Of a stretch of 64,000 bases of DNA, positions 8,870 to 16,758 are shown piece by piece. The DNA is from Thalassospira sp. MCCC 1A03138. GTDB taxonomy: Bacteria; Pseudomonadota; Alphaproteobacteria; Rhodospirillales; Thalassospiraceae. Made by a program: the position numbers and the translations under genes. Below the pieces are notes generated by a model that worked only from the letters and a program-made list of their open reading frames with translations, searched no databases and was not told the DNA's origin. The first letter of the stretch is position 1. Each line of letters begins with the position of its first letter. The stretch covers positions 157,133 through 221,132 of the forward strand of contig NZ_JFJY01000008.1 of assembly GCF_002115785.1 (NCBI RefSeq). The letters run 5' to 3'.

Positions 8870-9715
8870 ATGGCCTATGCCGACAGGATCAGCGACCTTG
8901 CCCGAACACTGGCGCAATACCCGACCAGTGTGACCATCACCGGCAGCAAGATCGACATTCGCACCGCCAAGCAGCTTGAAAGCCTGAATGCGCAGATCAG
9001 CAACGATCAGAACCTTGCGCGTGATGGCGATGCCCTGATCGCAGCGGCCAGCGGCAAGGATGCCAAGGCATTGTCGCAACGCATTGCCGACGCCGCCCCG
9101 CAGGTCGGCAATCTTCTCGCGGCATTTGGCGCGCAGGATACCGAGCGGCTCAAGACGCTGAGCATCATGAGCAAACAGAAATTCGATGCGAGTGCCGCCA
9201 GCCGCCTTCAGGCCGAGAAACGCTTTGCCGATGAGGTTGCGAAACTGATGGCACAGGAAGCACAGGCGGTTGCGGCCCTGCCGACATCGCCCTGTGGCCC
9301 GAAACCGCAACCCACACCAACGCCGACACCATCGCCCGGCCCCAGCACCAGCCCATCACCGGTGCCGTCGCTTGATGATGTGATCGCGTCGCTGCCCGGT
9401 TATCTGCAGATCACCATCCCCGATGCGGTTAGCGGATATGACGCCGACAGCCTGGCGGTCGCGAGCAAGGCCGCAGGAGATGCCGCGATCAGGCTTGGCG
9501 TCAAAACGCCGGACGGGATTACCGATTACGCCACCGTGCAATTCACGGGAGGCCCGGATGTCACCAGTCAACCGTGGGCAAGTGCGATCCTGAAGGATAC
9601 CGGACTTGGCACCATTGATGACCGGATTGCCATTCTGAACAACGCGCTTCAGGCGCGGCTTCTGATTGCCGATGCGATGAATGACAGCCCATCACCCGCC
9701 CCTACCAGCCGCTGA
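8870..9715 (+). CDS. Uncharacterised two-part protein upstream of the arginine deiminase gene
   Basis: Unrecognised protein of 281 residues with no signal peptide or membrane helix. Residues about 1-140 look wholly helical and polar (repeated Ala, Lys, Gln, Asp with heptad-like spacing, for example SMSKQ, RLQAEKRFADEVAKLM). A low-complexity Pro/Thr/Ser linker follows at about 144-170 (PTPTPTPSPGPS), then a compact second domain from about 172 to 270 starting LDDVIASLPGYLQITIPD. The last residues are again Ser/Pro-rich. The start at 8870 has only a weak GGGACCGG site. Seven bases separate it from the PAD gene, so the two are surely cotranscribed. It could be a partner, substrate or chaperone of the deiminase; the sequence does not say which. 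Confidence 0.75.
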   Translation: MAYADRISDLARTLAQYPTSVTITGSKIDIRTAKQLESLNAQISNDQNLARDGDALIAAASGKDAKALSQRIADAAPQVGNLLAAFGAQDTERLKTLSIMSKQKFDASAASRLQAEKRFADEVAKLMAQEAQAVAALPTSPCGPKPQPTPTPTPSPGPSTSPSPVPSLDDVIASLPGYLQITIPDAVSGYDADSLAVASKAAGDAAIRLGVKTPDGITDYATVQFTGGPDVTSQPWASAILKDTGLGTIDDRIAILNNALQARLLIADAMNDSPSPAPTSR

Positions 9716-9722
9716 GGACGTC

Positions 9723-12026
9723 ATGGCAAATTATACCGTCCAGTTCACCGCCCCTGCCGGAGTTTACCCGTTCAATACAGTGCACGTTTCGCTGACCTGC
9801 GATGCCCATCCGCAGCAGACACAGGATTTGGTTCTGATACCCAATGTCGCGGTTTCCCATGTCTTTGATATTGCGAGTGGCACTTGGCGGCTAAAGATCA
9901 GCGGAGCCGGGTTCGTCCCAGTGGATCAACAGAACATTGTTGTGAATGGCGATGCCACCAATGCCAAGAATCTCGATGTTATCTGGTATACGCTTCACAC
10001 CGACCGCAATCGCGACGGCAATCTGGATGATGCCGGTCTTCTTAATCAGGTCACCCCACCTGCCATCACATATGGCGTGGCAGGCGTCGGCGCAATCATT
10101 CCGGTCAACTGTAATCGTGACGGTAACAATACCGCAGTCGGCTATGCCGATAATCAGGACCAGCGGGTAAACGGGAACAACGATCTTCTCACCGGTACCT
10201 CCCGTCTTGAAATCAGGCGAAATGCACTTGGCCCGAATGTCGGAGCACCGGCCGTTCCGGGCAGTTGGAACTTGCAGCTAAGCGTTATCGGAACCCTTGG
10301 CGAAAACCCGGCCCGGCAACATTTGCGGATATTCGACGGTATTCTGAATAACAGCACCGAAATCATCGGCCCTGAAACGACCGACATTACACCGATCACG
10401 ACTGTCACTGTCGGTGCGACCAAACTCTTTGCACTTGAAGCTGTCCGGTTTGCAGGCAACGGATTTACTTCTGGTCAGATTCGCATTGCCATGCATGTGA
10501 TCCAGGAAGAAGTCACGGGTGTTGGCAATCCGACCTATCTGTATGCTGACCGGGTTGTCGTCGCACGCTGGCTCGGCAATCACCATTTGCAAACAGTTGC
10601 CTGCATGTATGTCGCCAACGCAAACAATGCACAGTTTCGCATTGAACTTGGCGCTGAAGCCGGTGCAGACAATCCGGTTATCCCGGTTACGGTTGGGGCT
10701 CCCACCGCAGCAACCCGAACAGGTGTTCCCTATCTGAACGGCAATGTATGGGCAAACTATCTCGGGGTCACCGTTGCCGCCGGGGATGACCGCTGGATGC
10801 GCGATACTATTGTATCGGGTAACTGTTCATGGCCCGGCAACGGCACAGGTGTTGAAAACAAGGATGTTTTCATGAAGGCACACCGCTGGCGGCCCCTGCA
10901 AAACTGGGTTTATGAGACATTGCTAAGCGCAAATGTTGGCATTTCATATCCGGCCGCAGGAAGCGCAGATGCTATCACTTCGGCTAATTCCGGGGGAAAT
11001 ATTGCCGTGACCCCACCCGTTCAGAAAACGGCGAATGGCATAGTCACATCGTATCGATACGGTCGGATTTATTATGGCCATAACCGGTATCACAGGGTCG
11101 ATGCCAGTAGCCGCGACTTTATGGCCGCCCAGAACATGCAAACACCGATCATTCTTGACACGGATTGGCTGCTGGTTGGTCATGTCGATGAAATGATGAC
11201 CTTTGTGCCGGATAATAATCCGGCCAATGCCTTCAAAAAGTGGAAGCTTCTGGTGGCGAGCCCGGCGGAGGCATATCGCCTTATGACAGCCGCCCAGGCT
11301 GCACATGGCGCAGCAAATGTGCTCAATCGTGCGGCGTGGGACCCTGTCAACAATCGCTTTAATTATGCAAGCCAGCAAATCAACGGGACCAATGTTGGCG
11401 CAACCATCAACGCCTTTCTTGGCAACGGCCAGGCCCCCTTAACCAATCCGCGAGATCACAGCAATTACACATACAGGCAACTACGCAACTGGAATATCGG
11501 TGGCGTTGAAACAATCATCACCAGGAATGTTGCCGTCCTGAAAAATGCATTTGATCTGGCTGATACCGATATCATCAAGGTTCCGGTCATCTTCTTCCCG
11601 GAAGGCTTTAACCCCGGTAACTTCACCTTTGCAGACAAGGTTTCTGGTTGGACAATCGGGCGTGACAACGGCTTTAACGTCTATCCGGGCAAACAGGGCG
11701 GTTTTCAGTGCGGTGCCTTGACCGGTGACATGCCCAATATGTTTGTTGGTAATCACCGCCTGATGATCCCCAAGCCTTTCGGCCCGTGGATCGAGGACAA
11801 TACAAACCCCCATCACGGATATGATCTTTTTGAACGTGATTTGACCCAGAAAATCGCTGCCATCGTCAATGGTCCCACCTGCCAATTCATTGATGACTGG
11901 AATGACTATCACGTTGAACTTGGTGAAATTCACTGCGGCACGAACGAATTGCGCACGCCTTATAACGGTCAGGCGGCGTTTGGCAATGCGCGCTATGCCA
12001 ACTGGTGGACAGCGGTTGATGCGTGA
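9723..12026 (+). CDS. Protein-arginine deiminase (animal-type PAD) homologue
   Basis: Predicted enzyme converting peptidyl-arginine to citrulline, 767 residues. The N-terminal 90 or so residues form a beta-rich domain of unknown type. The PAD middle domain follows (TDRNRDGN, GAIIPVNCNRDG), then the catalytic PAD_C domain. The catalytic set matches human PAD4: Asp361 in RWMRD, His487 and Asp489 in VGHVDE, and Cys738 in GEIHCGTN; GNIAVTPPV, LLVASPAEAYRLM and MIPKPFGP also align. About 75 extra residues lie between the His and Cys motifs. Positions equal to PAD4 calcium-1 ligands are changed (Arg360, Val364, Ala for Glu411). ATG 9723 has TGAGGA in front and was preferred over the earlier in-frame start at 9681, which overlaps the upstream gene. 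No signal peptide is seen. Middle gene of a three-gene cassette. Confidence 0.9.
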   Translation: MANYTVQFTAPAGVYPFNTVHVSLTCDAHPQQTQDLVLIPNVAVSHVFDIASGTWRLKISGAGFVPVDQQNIVVNGDATNAKNLDVIWYTLHTDRNRDGNLDDAGLLNQVTPPAITYGVAGVGAIIPVNCNRDGNNTAVGYADNQDQRVNGNNDLLTGTSRLEIRRNALGPNVGAPAVPGSWNLQLSVIGTLGENPARQHLRIFDGILNNSTEIIGPETTDITPITTVTVGATKLFALEAVRFAGNGFTSGQIRIAMHVIQEEVTGVGNPTYLYADRVVVARWLGNHHLQTVACMYVANANNAQFRIELGAEAGADNPVIPVTVGAPTAATRTGVPYLNGNVWANYLGVTVAAGDDRWMRDTIVSGNCSWPGNGTGVENKDVFMKAHRWRPLQNWVYETLLSANVGISYPAAGSADAITSANSGGNIAVTPPVQKTANGIVTSYRYGRIYYGHNRYHRVDASSRDFMAAQNMQTPIILDTDWLLVGHVDEMMTFVPDNNPANAFKKWKLLVASPAEAYRLMTAAQAAHGAANVLNRAAWDPVNNRFNYASQQINGTNVGATINAFLGNGQAPLTNPRDHSNYTYRQLRNWNIGGVETIITRNVAVLKNAFDLADTDIIKVPVIFFPEGFNPGNFTFADKVSGWTIGRDNGFNVYPGKQGGFQCGALTGDMPNMFVGNHRLMIPKPFGPWIEDNTNPHHGYDLFERDLTQKIAAIVNGPTCQFIDDWNDYHVELGEIHCGTNELRTPYNGQAAFGNARYANWWTAVDA

Positions 12027-12056
12027 TATCGTGACATATGAAACGGGAGCTTTCCG

Positions 12057-12674
12057 ATGACTGCACAAAGCGACTATCAACAGGCCCTGAAAGATATCGC
12101 GAACCTTGCAACACAGGAAGCAAAGCGCGTGACCGGCCGCCCGGCCCCACAGGCGATTGACCAGATTTTCCGGCAATATGGCGGCACCATCGCCGCCCCG
12201 ATGATCGATGATCTTAAAGCAAGTTCGTGGAAAAAGTGGGAAAGCTGGCAGTTGGGCGGGGCGATTGCCTATCTGTCGAGTTACGGCACATCGGCCGCGG
12301 TTACGCCATTGCGCGATATCGAGCAGAACTATCCGGTGACCGATATTCAGATTCAGGCAAAGGCACTGGCCGACCTTTTGGCAACACTTGACGTTGCCGC
12401 GTCCGAGGCCAAGCAAATCCCGCAGGTGCAGGACGCAATCAAAAGCGGTGATGCCGATCAGATGGCGCGTGCAATGTTGTTGGGGCTGGCGCAAATCGAT
12501 CCGGACTGGCCGGTGCGGGCATCTGAAATCCAGACAAAGCTGTTTGCCCTGTCGGCGGACAGTTTCCCGGCAATCAATGAAATGGCGGACGGTAGACTAA
12601 GCCAGAATGACGTCACCAAGGCGCTGGTGGAAATCCTGTTTGAGAATGTGACATCGGGGACGGGCACGCCGTAA
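12057..12674 (+). CDS. Uncharacterised helical protein downstream of the arginine deiminase gene
   Basis: Unrecognised soluble protein of 205 residues. It has no signal peptide, membrane helix or cysteine. The composition is helical and acidic to neutral, with a tryptophan-rich spot (SSWKKWESWQLGG) near residue 60 and long Ala/Leu/Asp/Gln helices after it (IQIQAKALADLLATLD). It starts 30 bases after the PAD stop with GGGAG 7 bases upstream of the ATG and ends at a good terminator, so it is the last gene of the PAD operon. Its role may be to bind or restrain the deiminase, but that is guesswork from position. Confidence 0.75.
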   Translation: MTAQSDYQQALKDIANLATQEAKRVTGRPAPQAIDQIFRQYGGTIAAPMIDDLKASSWKKWESWQLGGAIAYLSSYGTSAAVTPLRDIEQNYPVTDIQIQAKALADLLATLDVAASEAKQIPQVQDAIKSGDADQMARAMLLGLAQIDPDWPVRASEIQTKLFALSADSFPAINEMADGRLSQNDVTKALVEILFENVTSGTGTP

Positions 12675-12681
12675 GCATAGT

Positions 12682-12710
12682 AAAAGCCGATCAGCTTTCG
12701 GCCTTTTTTT
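12682..12710 (+). terminator. Intrinsic terminator of the PAD operon
   Basis: GCCGA (12686-12690) pairs with TCGGC (12698-12702) around a 7-base loop and is followed by a run of seven T. The hairpin overlaps the last codons of holC, which converges from the other strand with its stop codon at 12691-12693. Confidence 0.75.
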
Positions 12711-13146
12711 CCCATGCCCCTTGGGGGGTCTGCTGCCAGTAAGACAGCTTGTGCCCGGCGTCTTTCCAGTCTTTCCAACGCGTGCGCGCCTCGGCCACCG
12801 CATCATGATCGCGGTCATCAAACAGCATGATGACGCGTTCATAATCTGCGATCTTTTCGCTAATCGCGCGGTCGGTCAGAAACAGAAACTGCGCCCCGTT
12901 GGGATTTTCATCATCGGATGTCAGCCATACCGGCTGCATTTCCGGATCACCATCGGATTTCGATCCATGGGGCATCCAGCTTGCGGCGTCATAGGTCCAA
13001 AGCAGGGTGTTGAGCGCCTCGATCCTTTCCTCGGTTCCGGTCATGACGACAGCACGTTTTTCCCGCTCCAATGTCTTGGACAGCAGGGTCGGCAATGCAC
13101 GTTCCAGCGGGGACGCGGTCAGATGATAGAACCAGATGTCAGCCAT
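12691..13146 (-). CDS. holC: DNA polymerase III subunit chi
   Basis: Clamp-loader accessory subunit of 151 residues that in other bacteria links the holoenzyme to single-strand-binding protein. The start ADIWFYHLTASPLERALPTLLSK is the typical HolC opening, followed by EALNTLLWTYDAASWMPHG, the PVWLTSDDENPNGAQFLFL core read in parts, and ERVIMLFDDRD. Length is normal. It lies downstream of pepA on the same strand, the usual proteobacterial order (pepA-holC), but an intrinsic terminator at 13170-13202 separates them, so holC may depend on read-through or on its own promoter. Confidence 0.93.
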   Translation of the reverse strand: MADIWFYHLTASPLERALPTLLSKTLEREKRAVVMTGTEERIEALNTLLWTYDAASWMPHGSKSDGDPEMQPVWLTSDDENPNGAQFLFLTDRAISEKIADYERVIMLFDDRDHDAVAEARTRWKDWKDAGHKLSYWQQTPQGAWEKKAES

Positions 13147-13169
13147 GGTCGATTTCTATCGCGAACATG

Positions 13170-13202
13170 AAAACGGGGCAAGGTGATCGTCACCCTGCCC
13201 CG
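13170..13202 (-). terminator. Terminator between pepA and holC
   Basis: On the minus strand CGGGGCAGGGTGA pairs with TCACCTTGCCCCG around a CGA loop with one mismatch, then TTTTC follows. It lies 28 bases after the pepA stop and just before the holC start. Confidence 0.7.
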
Positions 13203-13229
13203 CAAGTTTGTGGTCAAACCGCCGTGAAA

Positions 13230-14699
13230 TCAGGCTTCGTGATTGTCCGCAACAAAGCGATCAAGCAGACGTACACCATAGCCCGTGCCACCCTTTGGCG
13301 TGACTTCGCTATCCTTCGTCGCCCAGGCCATGGCGGCGATATCAAGATGCGCCCATGGGCGATCCTTGGTGATGAAGCGTTGCAGGAACTGGGCAGCCGT
13401 GATGGAACCGGCCGGACGACCGCCGACGTTTTTCATATCGGCAATGTCGGATTTAAGCTGGCTGTCATAGGCCTTCGACAGCGGCAGGCGCCAGACGGTT
13501 TCATTGACCGCAAGACCGGCATTGGTGATCTGGGCGGACAATTCATCATTGTTGGAAAACAGCCCGGCATTTTCATGGCCCAGCGCAATGATGATCGCGC
13601 CGGTAAGCGTCGCCAGATCGACGATCAGTTTCGGATCGTATTTTTCCTGCACATAGGTCAGGGCATCACACAGAACAAGGCGGCCTTCGGCGTCGGTATT
13701 GATGACTTCGATGGTCTGGCCCGACATGGAGGTCACAACATCGCCCGGACGCTGTGCGGTGCTTGACGGCATATTTTCAACAAGGCCGATGACGCCAATC
13801 ACGTTGGCCTTGGCCTTGCGCCCGGCCAGGGCCTTCATCAGGCCGGAAACCACACCGGCCCCGCCCATATCGAATTTCATGTCTTCCATGCCAGCAGCCG
13901 GTTTGATCGAAATACCGCCGGTATCAAAGGTCACACCCTTGCCAACAAACGCGACCGGTGCGTCTTTTTTCTTGCCTCCGTTCCAGCGCATGACAACCAT
14001 ATAGGGCTTGTGCGCCGAACCTTGCGAGACGCCCAGAAGTGCGCCCATGCCAAGTTTTTTCATTTCCTTTTCGTCAAGCACGTCAATCTCGATACCGAGC
14101 TTTTCAAGCGCGCTGACTTCTTTCATGAAGCTTTCGGGATACAGCACATTGGCCGGTTCAGACACCAGATCGCGGGTGAAGAACACGCCTTCGACGACCT
14201 TTTTGGCACTGTCGAACTGTTTTTTGGCGTCCTTGTGATCGCGTGCGGCAATCGCGATGGATTTCAGGACCGGTTTATCTTCCTTGGTTTCGGTGGTGCG
14301 GTATTTATCGAAACGATAATCGCGCAGCATCGCACCGGTGGCGAAATCACAGGCCATGCCTTCCATGTCAAACAGGACGGTCACGTCCTTCTCGCCGGTC
14401 GAAAGGGCGCGCACGGTGACATTGCCGCCAAGTTTCTGGGCGGCGATCACGTCAAATTCGGCTTCCTTGCCAATCCCGAACACGATGATGCGCGAAAGAT
14501 CGGTATTGGCCGGTGCCAGAAGCTGCAGGCTTTGCCCTGCTTTCCCCTTGAAGGTCGATCCCTTGATCGCCTTGGCAAGTGCGCCGCCGGTTGCTTCGTC
14601 CAGCGCCACGGCACTTGGCATCAGATCGCCGCCATCGGTGGCAAAGGCGATCACAGCGCCCGAGGTCGGGATGGCGAGATCGGAGAACGTGATCTTCAT
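13230..14699 (-). CDS. pepA: Leucyl aminopeptidase PepA (family M17)
   Basis: Cytosolic dizinc aminopeptidase of 489 residues that removes N-terminal amino acids from peptides; in some bacteria it also binds DNA. The N-terminal macro-like domain covers residues 1 to about 165. The catalytic domain holds Lys254 and Asp259 in VGKGVTFDTGG, Asp277 in KFDMGGA, and the family signature NTDAEGR at 334-340 with Asp336 and Glu338 as metal ligands. The C-terminal RPAGSITAAQFLQRF and WAHLDIAAMAW are standard. The ATG at 14699 is preceded by GGAGCC. It sits upstream of holC on the same strand. Confidence 0.96.
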   Translation of the reverse strand: MKITFSDLAIPTSGAVIAFATDGGDLMPSAVALDEATGGALAKAIKGSTFKGKAGQSLQLLAPANTDLSRIIVFGIGKEAEFDVIAAQKLGGNVTVRALSTGEKDVTVLFDMEGMACDFATGAMLRDYRFDKYRTTETKEDKPVLKSIAIAARDHKDAKKQFDSAKKVVEGVFFTRDLVSEPANVLYPESFMKEVSALEKLGIEIDVLDEKEMKKLGMGALLGVSQGSAHKPYMVVMRWNGGKKKDAPVAFVGKGVTFDTGGISIKPAAGMEDMKFDMGGAGVVSGLMKALAGRKAKANVIGVIGLVENMPSSTAQRPGDVVTSMSGQTIEVINTDAEGRLVLCDALTYVQEKYDPKLIVDLATLTGAIIIALGHENAGLFSNNDELSAQITNAGLAVNETVWRLPLSKAYDSQLKSDIADMKNVGGRPAGSITAAQFLQRFITKDRPWAHLDIAAMAWATKDSEVTPKGGTGYGVRLLDRFVADNHEA

Positions 14700-14978
14700 G
14701 AGAAAAAGGCTCCTGTCATGTTTCGGGCATATGTGGTGTCTGCACCGGCAATCCCGCCGATGATGCTTGAATGCTTTCCCTAATCTAGCGCGTTAAATGG
14801 CGAAGAAAAGGCTTATTGCTCAAAAACCTGCGGGATTTTACCGATGTGACAGGCCCATGACGACCACCCACGTGTTTCCACGGTGATTTTGGCCGATTGC
14901 TCAATGTCAAGGCAGGCGCACAATCGCGGCCTATGATGGAACTGTTCCAACTTAGTCCCCTGCTTGTTTGACGGTGCC

Positions 14979-16214
14979 ATGATGAATGCGAAAACCACGC
15001 CGATCTCGATATCCGAACCCGCCCCCGCACCGCACCCATTCTGGAGTGGCGCGTTTCGTCCGATGTTTCTGTTTGCCGGGCTTATTGCGGTGGTGGCCGT
15101 GGTCTGGTGGGTGGCGGGGATGGCGCATGGCGTGCCGACGCCGTCGCTTGGCACACCGTCGCTTTGGCACGGGCATGAAATGATTTTCGGCTTTGGCGGG
15201 GCGGCGATTGGCGGGTTCCTGCTAACCGCGATTGCCAACTGGACGGGGCGGCCCGGCGTTGCGGGCGGATTGCTGATGGGGCTTGCCGCGTGCTGGCTCA
15301 TCGCGCGGCTGACGGTTGGCTTTGGCGAGACATTGCCGCCCGCCTTGACCATTATCGGCGGGCTTGGTTATTTCATCGCCCTTATCGTGATTGCCGGGCG
15401 GGAGCTTGTGCTGGGGCGGAATTATCGCAACCTTAAAATCCTTGGCATTCTGGGGCTGATTACCGCCCTTGACGGGATGTTTATCGCAAGTGCGCTTGGC
15501 CTGATCGCGCTTGAGCCAATGGTGATCTACCAAAGTGCGATTTTGCTGATCGTGCTTCTGATTGCGCTGATTGGCGGGCGGATCATCCCGGCCTTTACAC
15601 GCAACTGGCTGCAACGCGAACGCCCGGATGCCTCGATGCCGGTGATGTTTACGTGGTTTGATGGCGTATGTCTGGCGACCCTTGCCATCACCATCGTAAT
15701 CGGAATGGTGGATACGGATGGCACCATCTTTGGCACGGCATTGCTGATCACGGCCGGGTTGCACGGGTTTCGCATGGCGCGCTGGCGCGGGCATCTGACG
15801 CTACGTGATCCGTTGGTCGCGATGTTGCATTTCGCCTATTTCTGGGTGCCTGCCGGATTGGCGGCGTTTGGCATCGCCCATATCTGGCCGGACGTGATTG
15901 CGGCGCGTGATGCCCTGCACGGGCTTACCGGCGGGGCGATGGCCTGCATGATCATCGCGATTGGCGGTCGGGCAGCCCTTGGCCATACCGGGCGGGAATT
16001 GCGCGCAAGCCCTGCCCTTAACGCCGCGTTCGGGCTTGTGTGGATTTCAACCGTGCTGCGGCTTTCGGTCGGGCAGTTCCCGGATGCTTACATCCCGGTT
16101 CTGGCGGCGGCGACTTTATGCTGGCTGGGCGGGTGGCTGGCATTTCTGATCGGTTATGCGCCGATATTGCTGGGACCAAGCCAGAAAAAGACACGCGGCA
16201 TTCCGGTGAAGTGA
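14979..16214 (+). CDS. nnrS: NnrS family heme-copper membrane protein
   Basis: Polytopic inner-membrane protein of about 411 residues with twelve predicted helices. NnrS proteins bind heme and copper and help cells tolerate nitric oxide and related stress. The family marks are clear: HPFWSGAFRPMFLFAG at the start, the metal-binding WHGHEMIFGFGGAAIGGFLLTAIANWTGRP region read in parts, and GLHGFRMARWRG later. The frame is open from 14964, but the tandem ATGs at 14979 and 14982 are better starts; no strong ribosome site precedes either. No nitrite or NO reductase gene is nearby, so a respiratory denitrification link cannot be claimed from this window. Confidence 0.88.
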   Translation: MMNAKTTPISISEPAPAPHPFWSGAFRPMFLFAGLIAVVAVVWWVAGMAHGVPTPSLGTPSLWHGHEMIFGFGGAAIGGFLLTAIANWTGRPGVAGGLLMGLAACWLIARLTVGFGETLPPALTIIGGLGYFIALIVIAGRELVLGRNYRNLKILGILGLITALDGMFIASALGLIALEPMVIYQSAILLIVLLIALIGGRIIPAFTRNWLQRERPDASMPVMFTWFDGVCLATLAITIVIGMVDTDGTIFGTALLITAGLHGFRMARWRGHLTLRDPLVAMLHFAYFWVPAGLAAFGIAHIWPDVIAARDALHGLTGGAMACMIIAIGGRAALGHTGRELRASPALNAAFGLVWISTVLRLSVGQFPDAYIPVLAAATLCWLGGWLAFLIGYAPILLGPSQKKTRGIPVK

Positions 16215-16220
16215 ACGGCG

Positions 16221-16685
16221 TCAACCAAAATCAAACAGCGACAGGGTCGGGTTGGATTTGATGTATTCGACCTGCCCCTTGTCCGCATCGCCGGTGCAGT
16301 GCCAGCCGTGGCTTTCGTAAAAGCCATGCGCGCGGATTTTGGGATCGGCATCGGTGGTCAGCGATATATCGTTGCAGCCTTGGGCAAACAGCCATTCCTC
16401 GGCCACACGCAAAAGGGCCCGGCCCACCCCGCGACCTTCGAAATCGGGATCAACGAACAGCGCCCATAATGTCGCCTCGCGCGGGATGGCGATGGCAAAG
16501 CCCGCCGCCGCGCCATCCAGATCGGCCACCCACATGCCATAGCCATCAGCTATCCATTTGCCAAAGGCGGCCCTGGTGATGCCGCGTTCGGCCAGTTGAT
16601 CGACTGACAGGTGGTTTTCACGCACCCGGCTTCGGATGGAGAAAATGGCACTGACGTCAGAGGTGCTGGCTTTGCGGATTTTCAT
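16221..16685 (-). CDS. GNAT family N-acetyltransferase
   Basis: Small acetyl-CoA-dependent N-acetyltransferase, 154 residues, substrate unknown. Conserved parts are the opening IRKASTSDVSAIFSIRSRVRE, the DGAAAGFAIA strand, the acetyl-CoA pyrophosphate loop FEGRGVGRALL near residue 98, and the C-terminal HGFYESHGW where the family ends. The gene lies 73 bases downstream of the radical SAM gene on the same strand and probably shares its transcript. The stop codon is 6 bases from that of nnrS, which converges on it. Confidence 0.85.
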   Translation of the reverse strand: MKIRKASTSDVSAIFSIRSRVRENHLSVDQLAERGITRAAFGKWIADGYGMWVADLDGAAAGFAIAIPREATLWALFVDPDFEGRGVGRALLRVAEEWLFAQGCNDISLTTDADPKIRAHGFYESHGWHCTGDADKGQVEYIKSNPTLSLFDFG

Positions 16686-16758
16686 GGGGTGATTTTGGGT
16701 CCAAACGAAACTGGCGGCAATTTAGCCTGCTTTGCCCGAAATGGAAGCAAAAACGCCA

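Noticed and set aside
8870..9310. Minus-strand frame opposite the first gene of the PAD cassette
   Set aside because: No motif, and its start lies inside the coding region of the plus-strand gene, which fits the operon spacing.
9300..9365. Short tandem repeats that might be a repeat array
   Set aside because: They are in-frame Pro/Thr/Ser codons of a protein linker and not a CRISPR or noncoding repeat.
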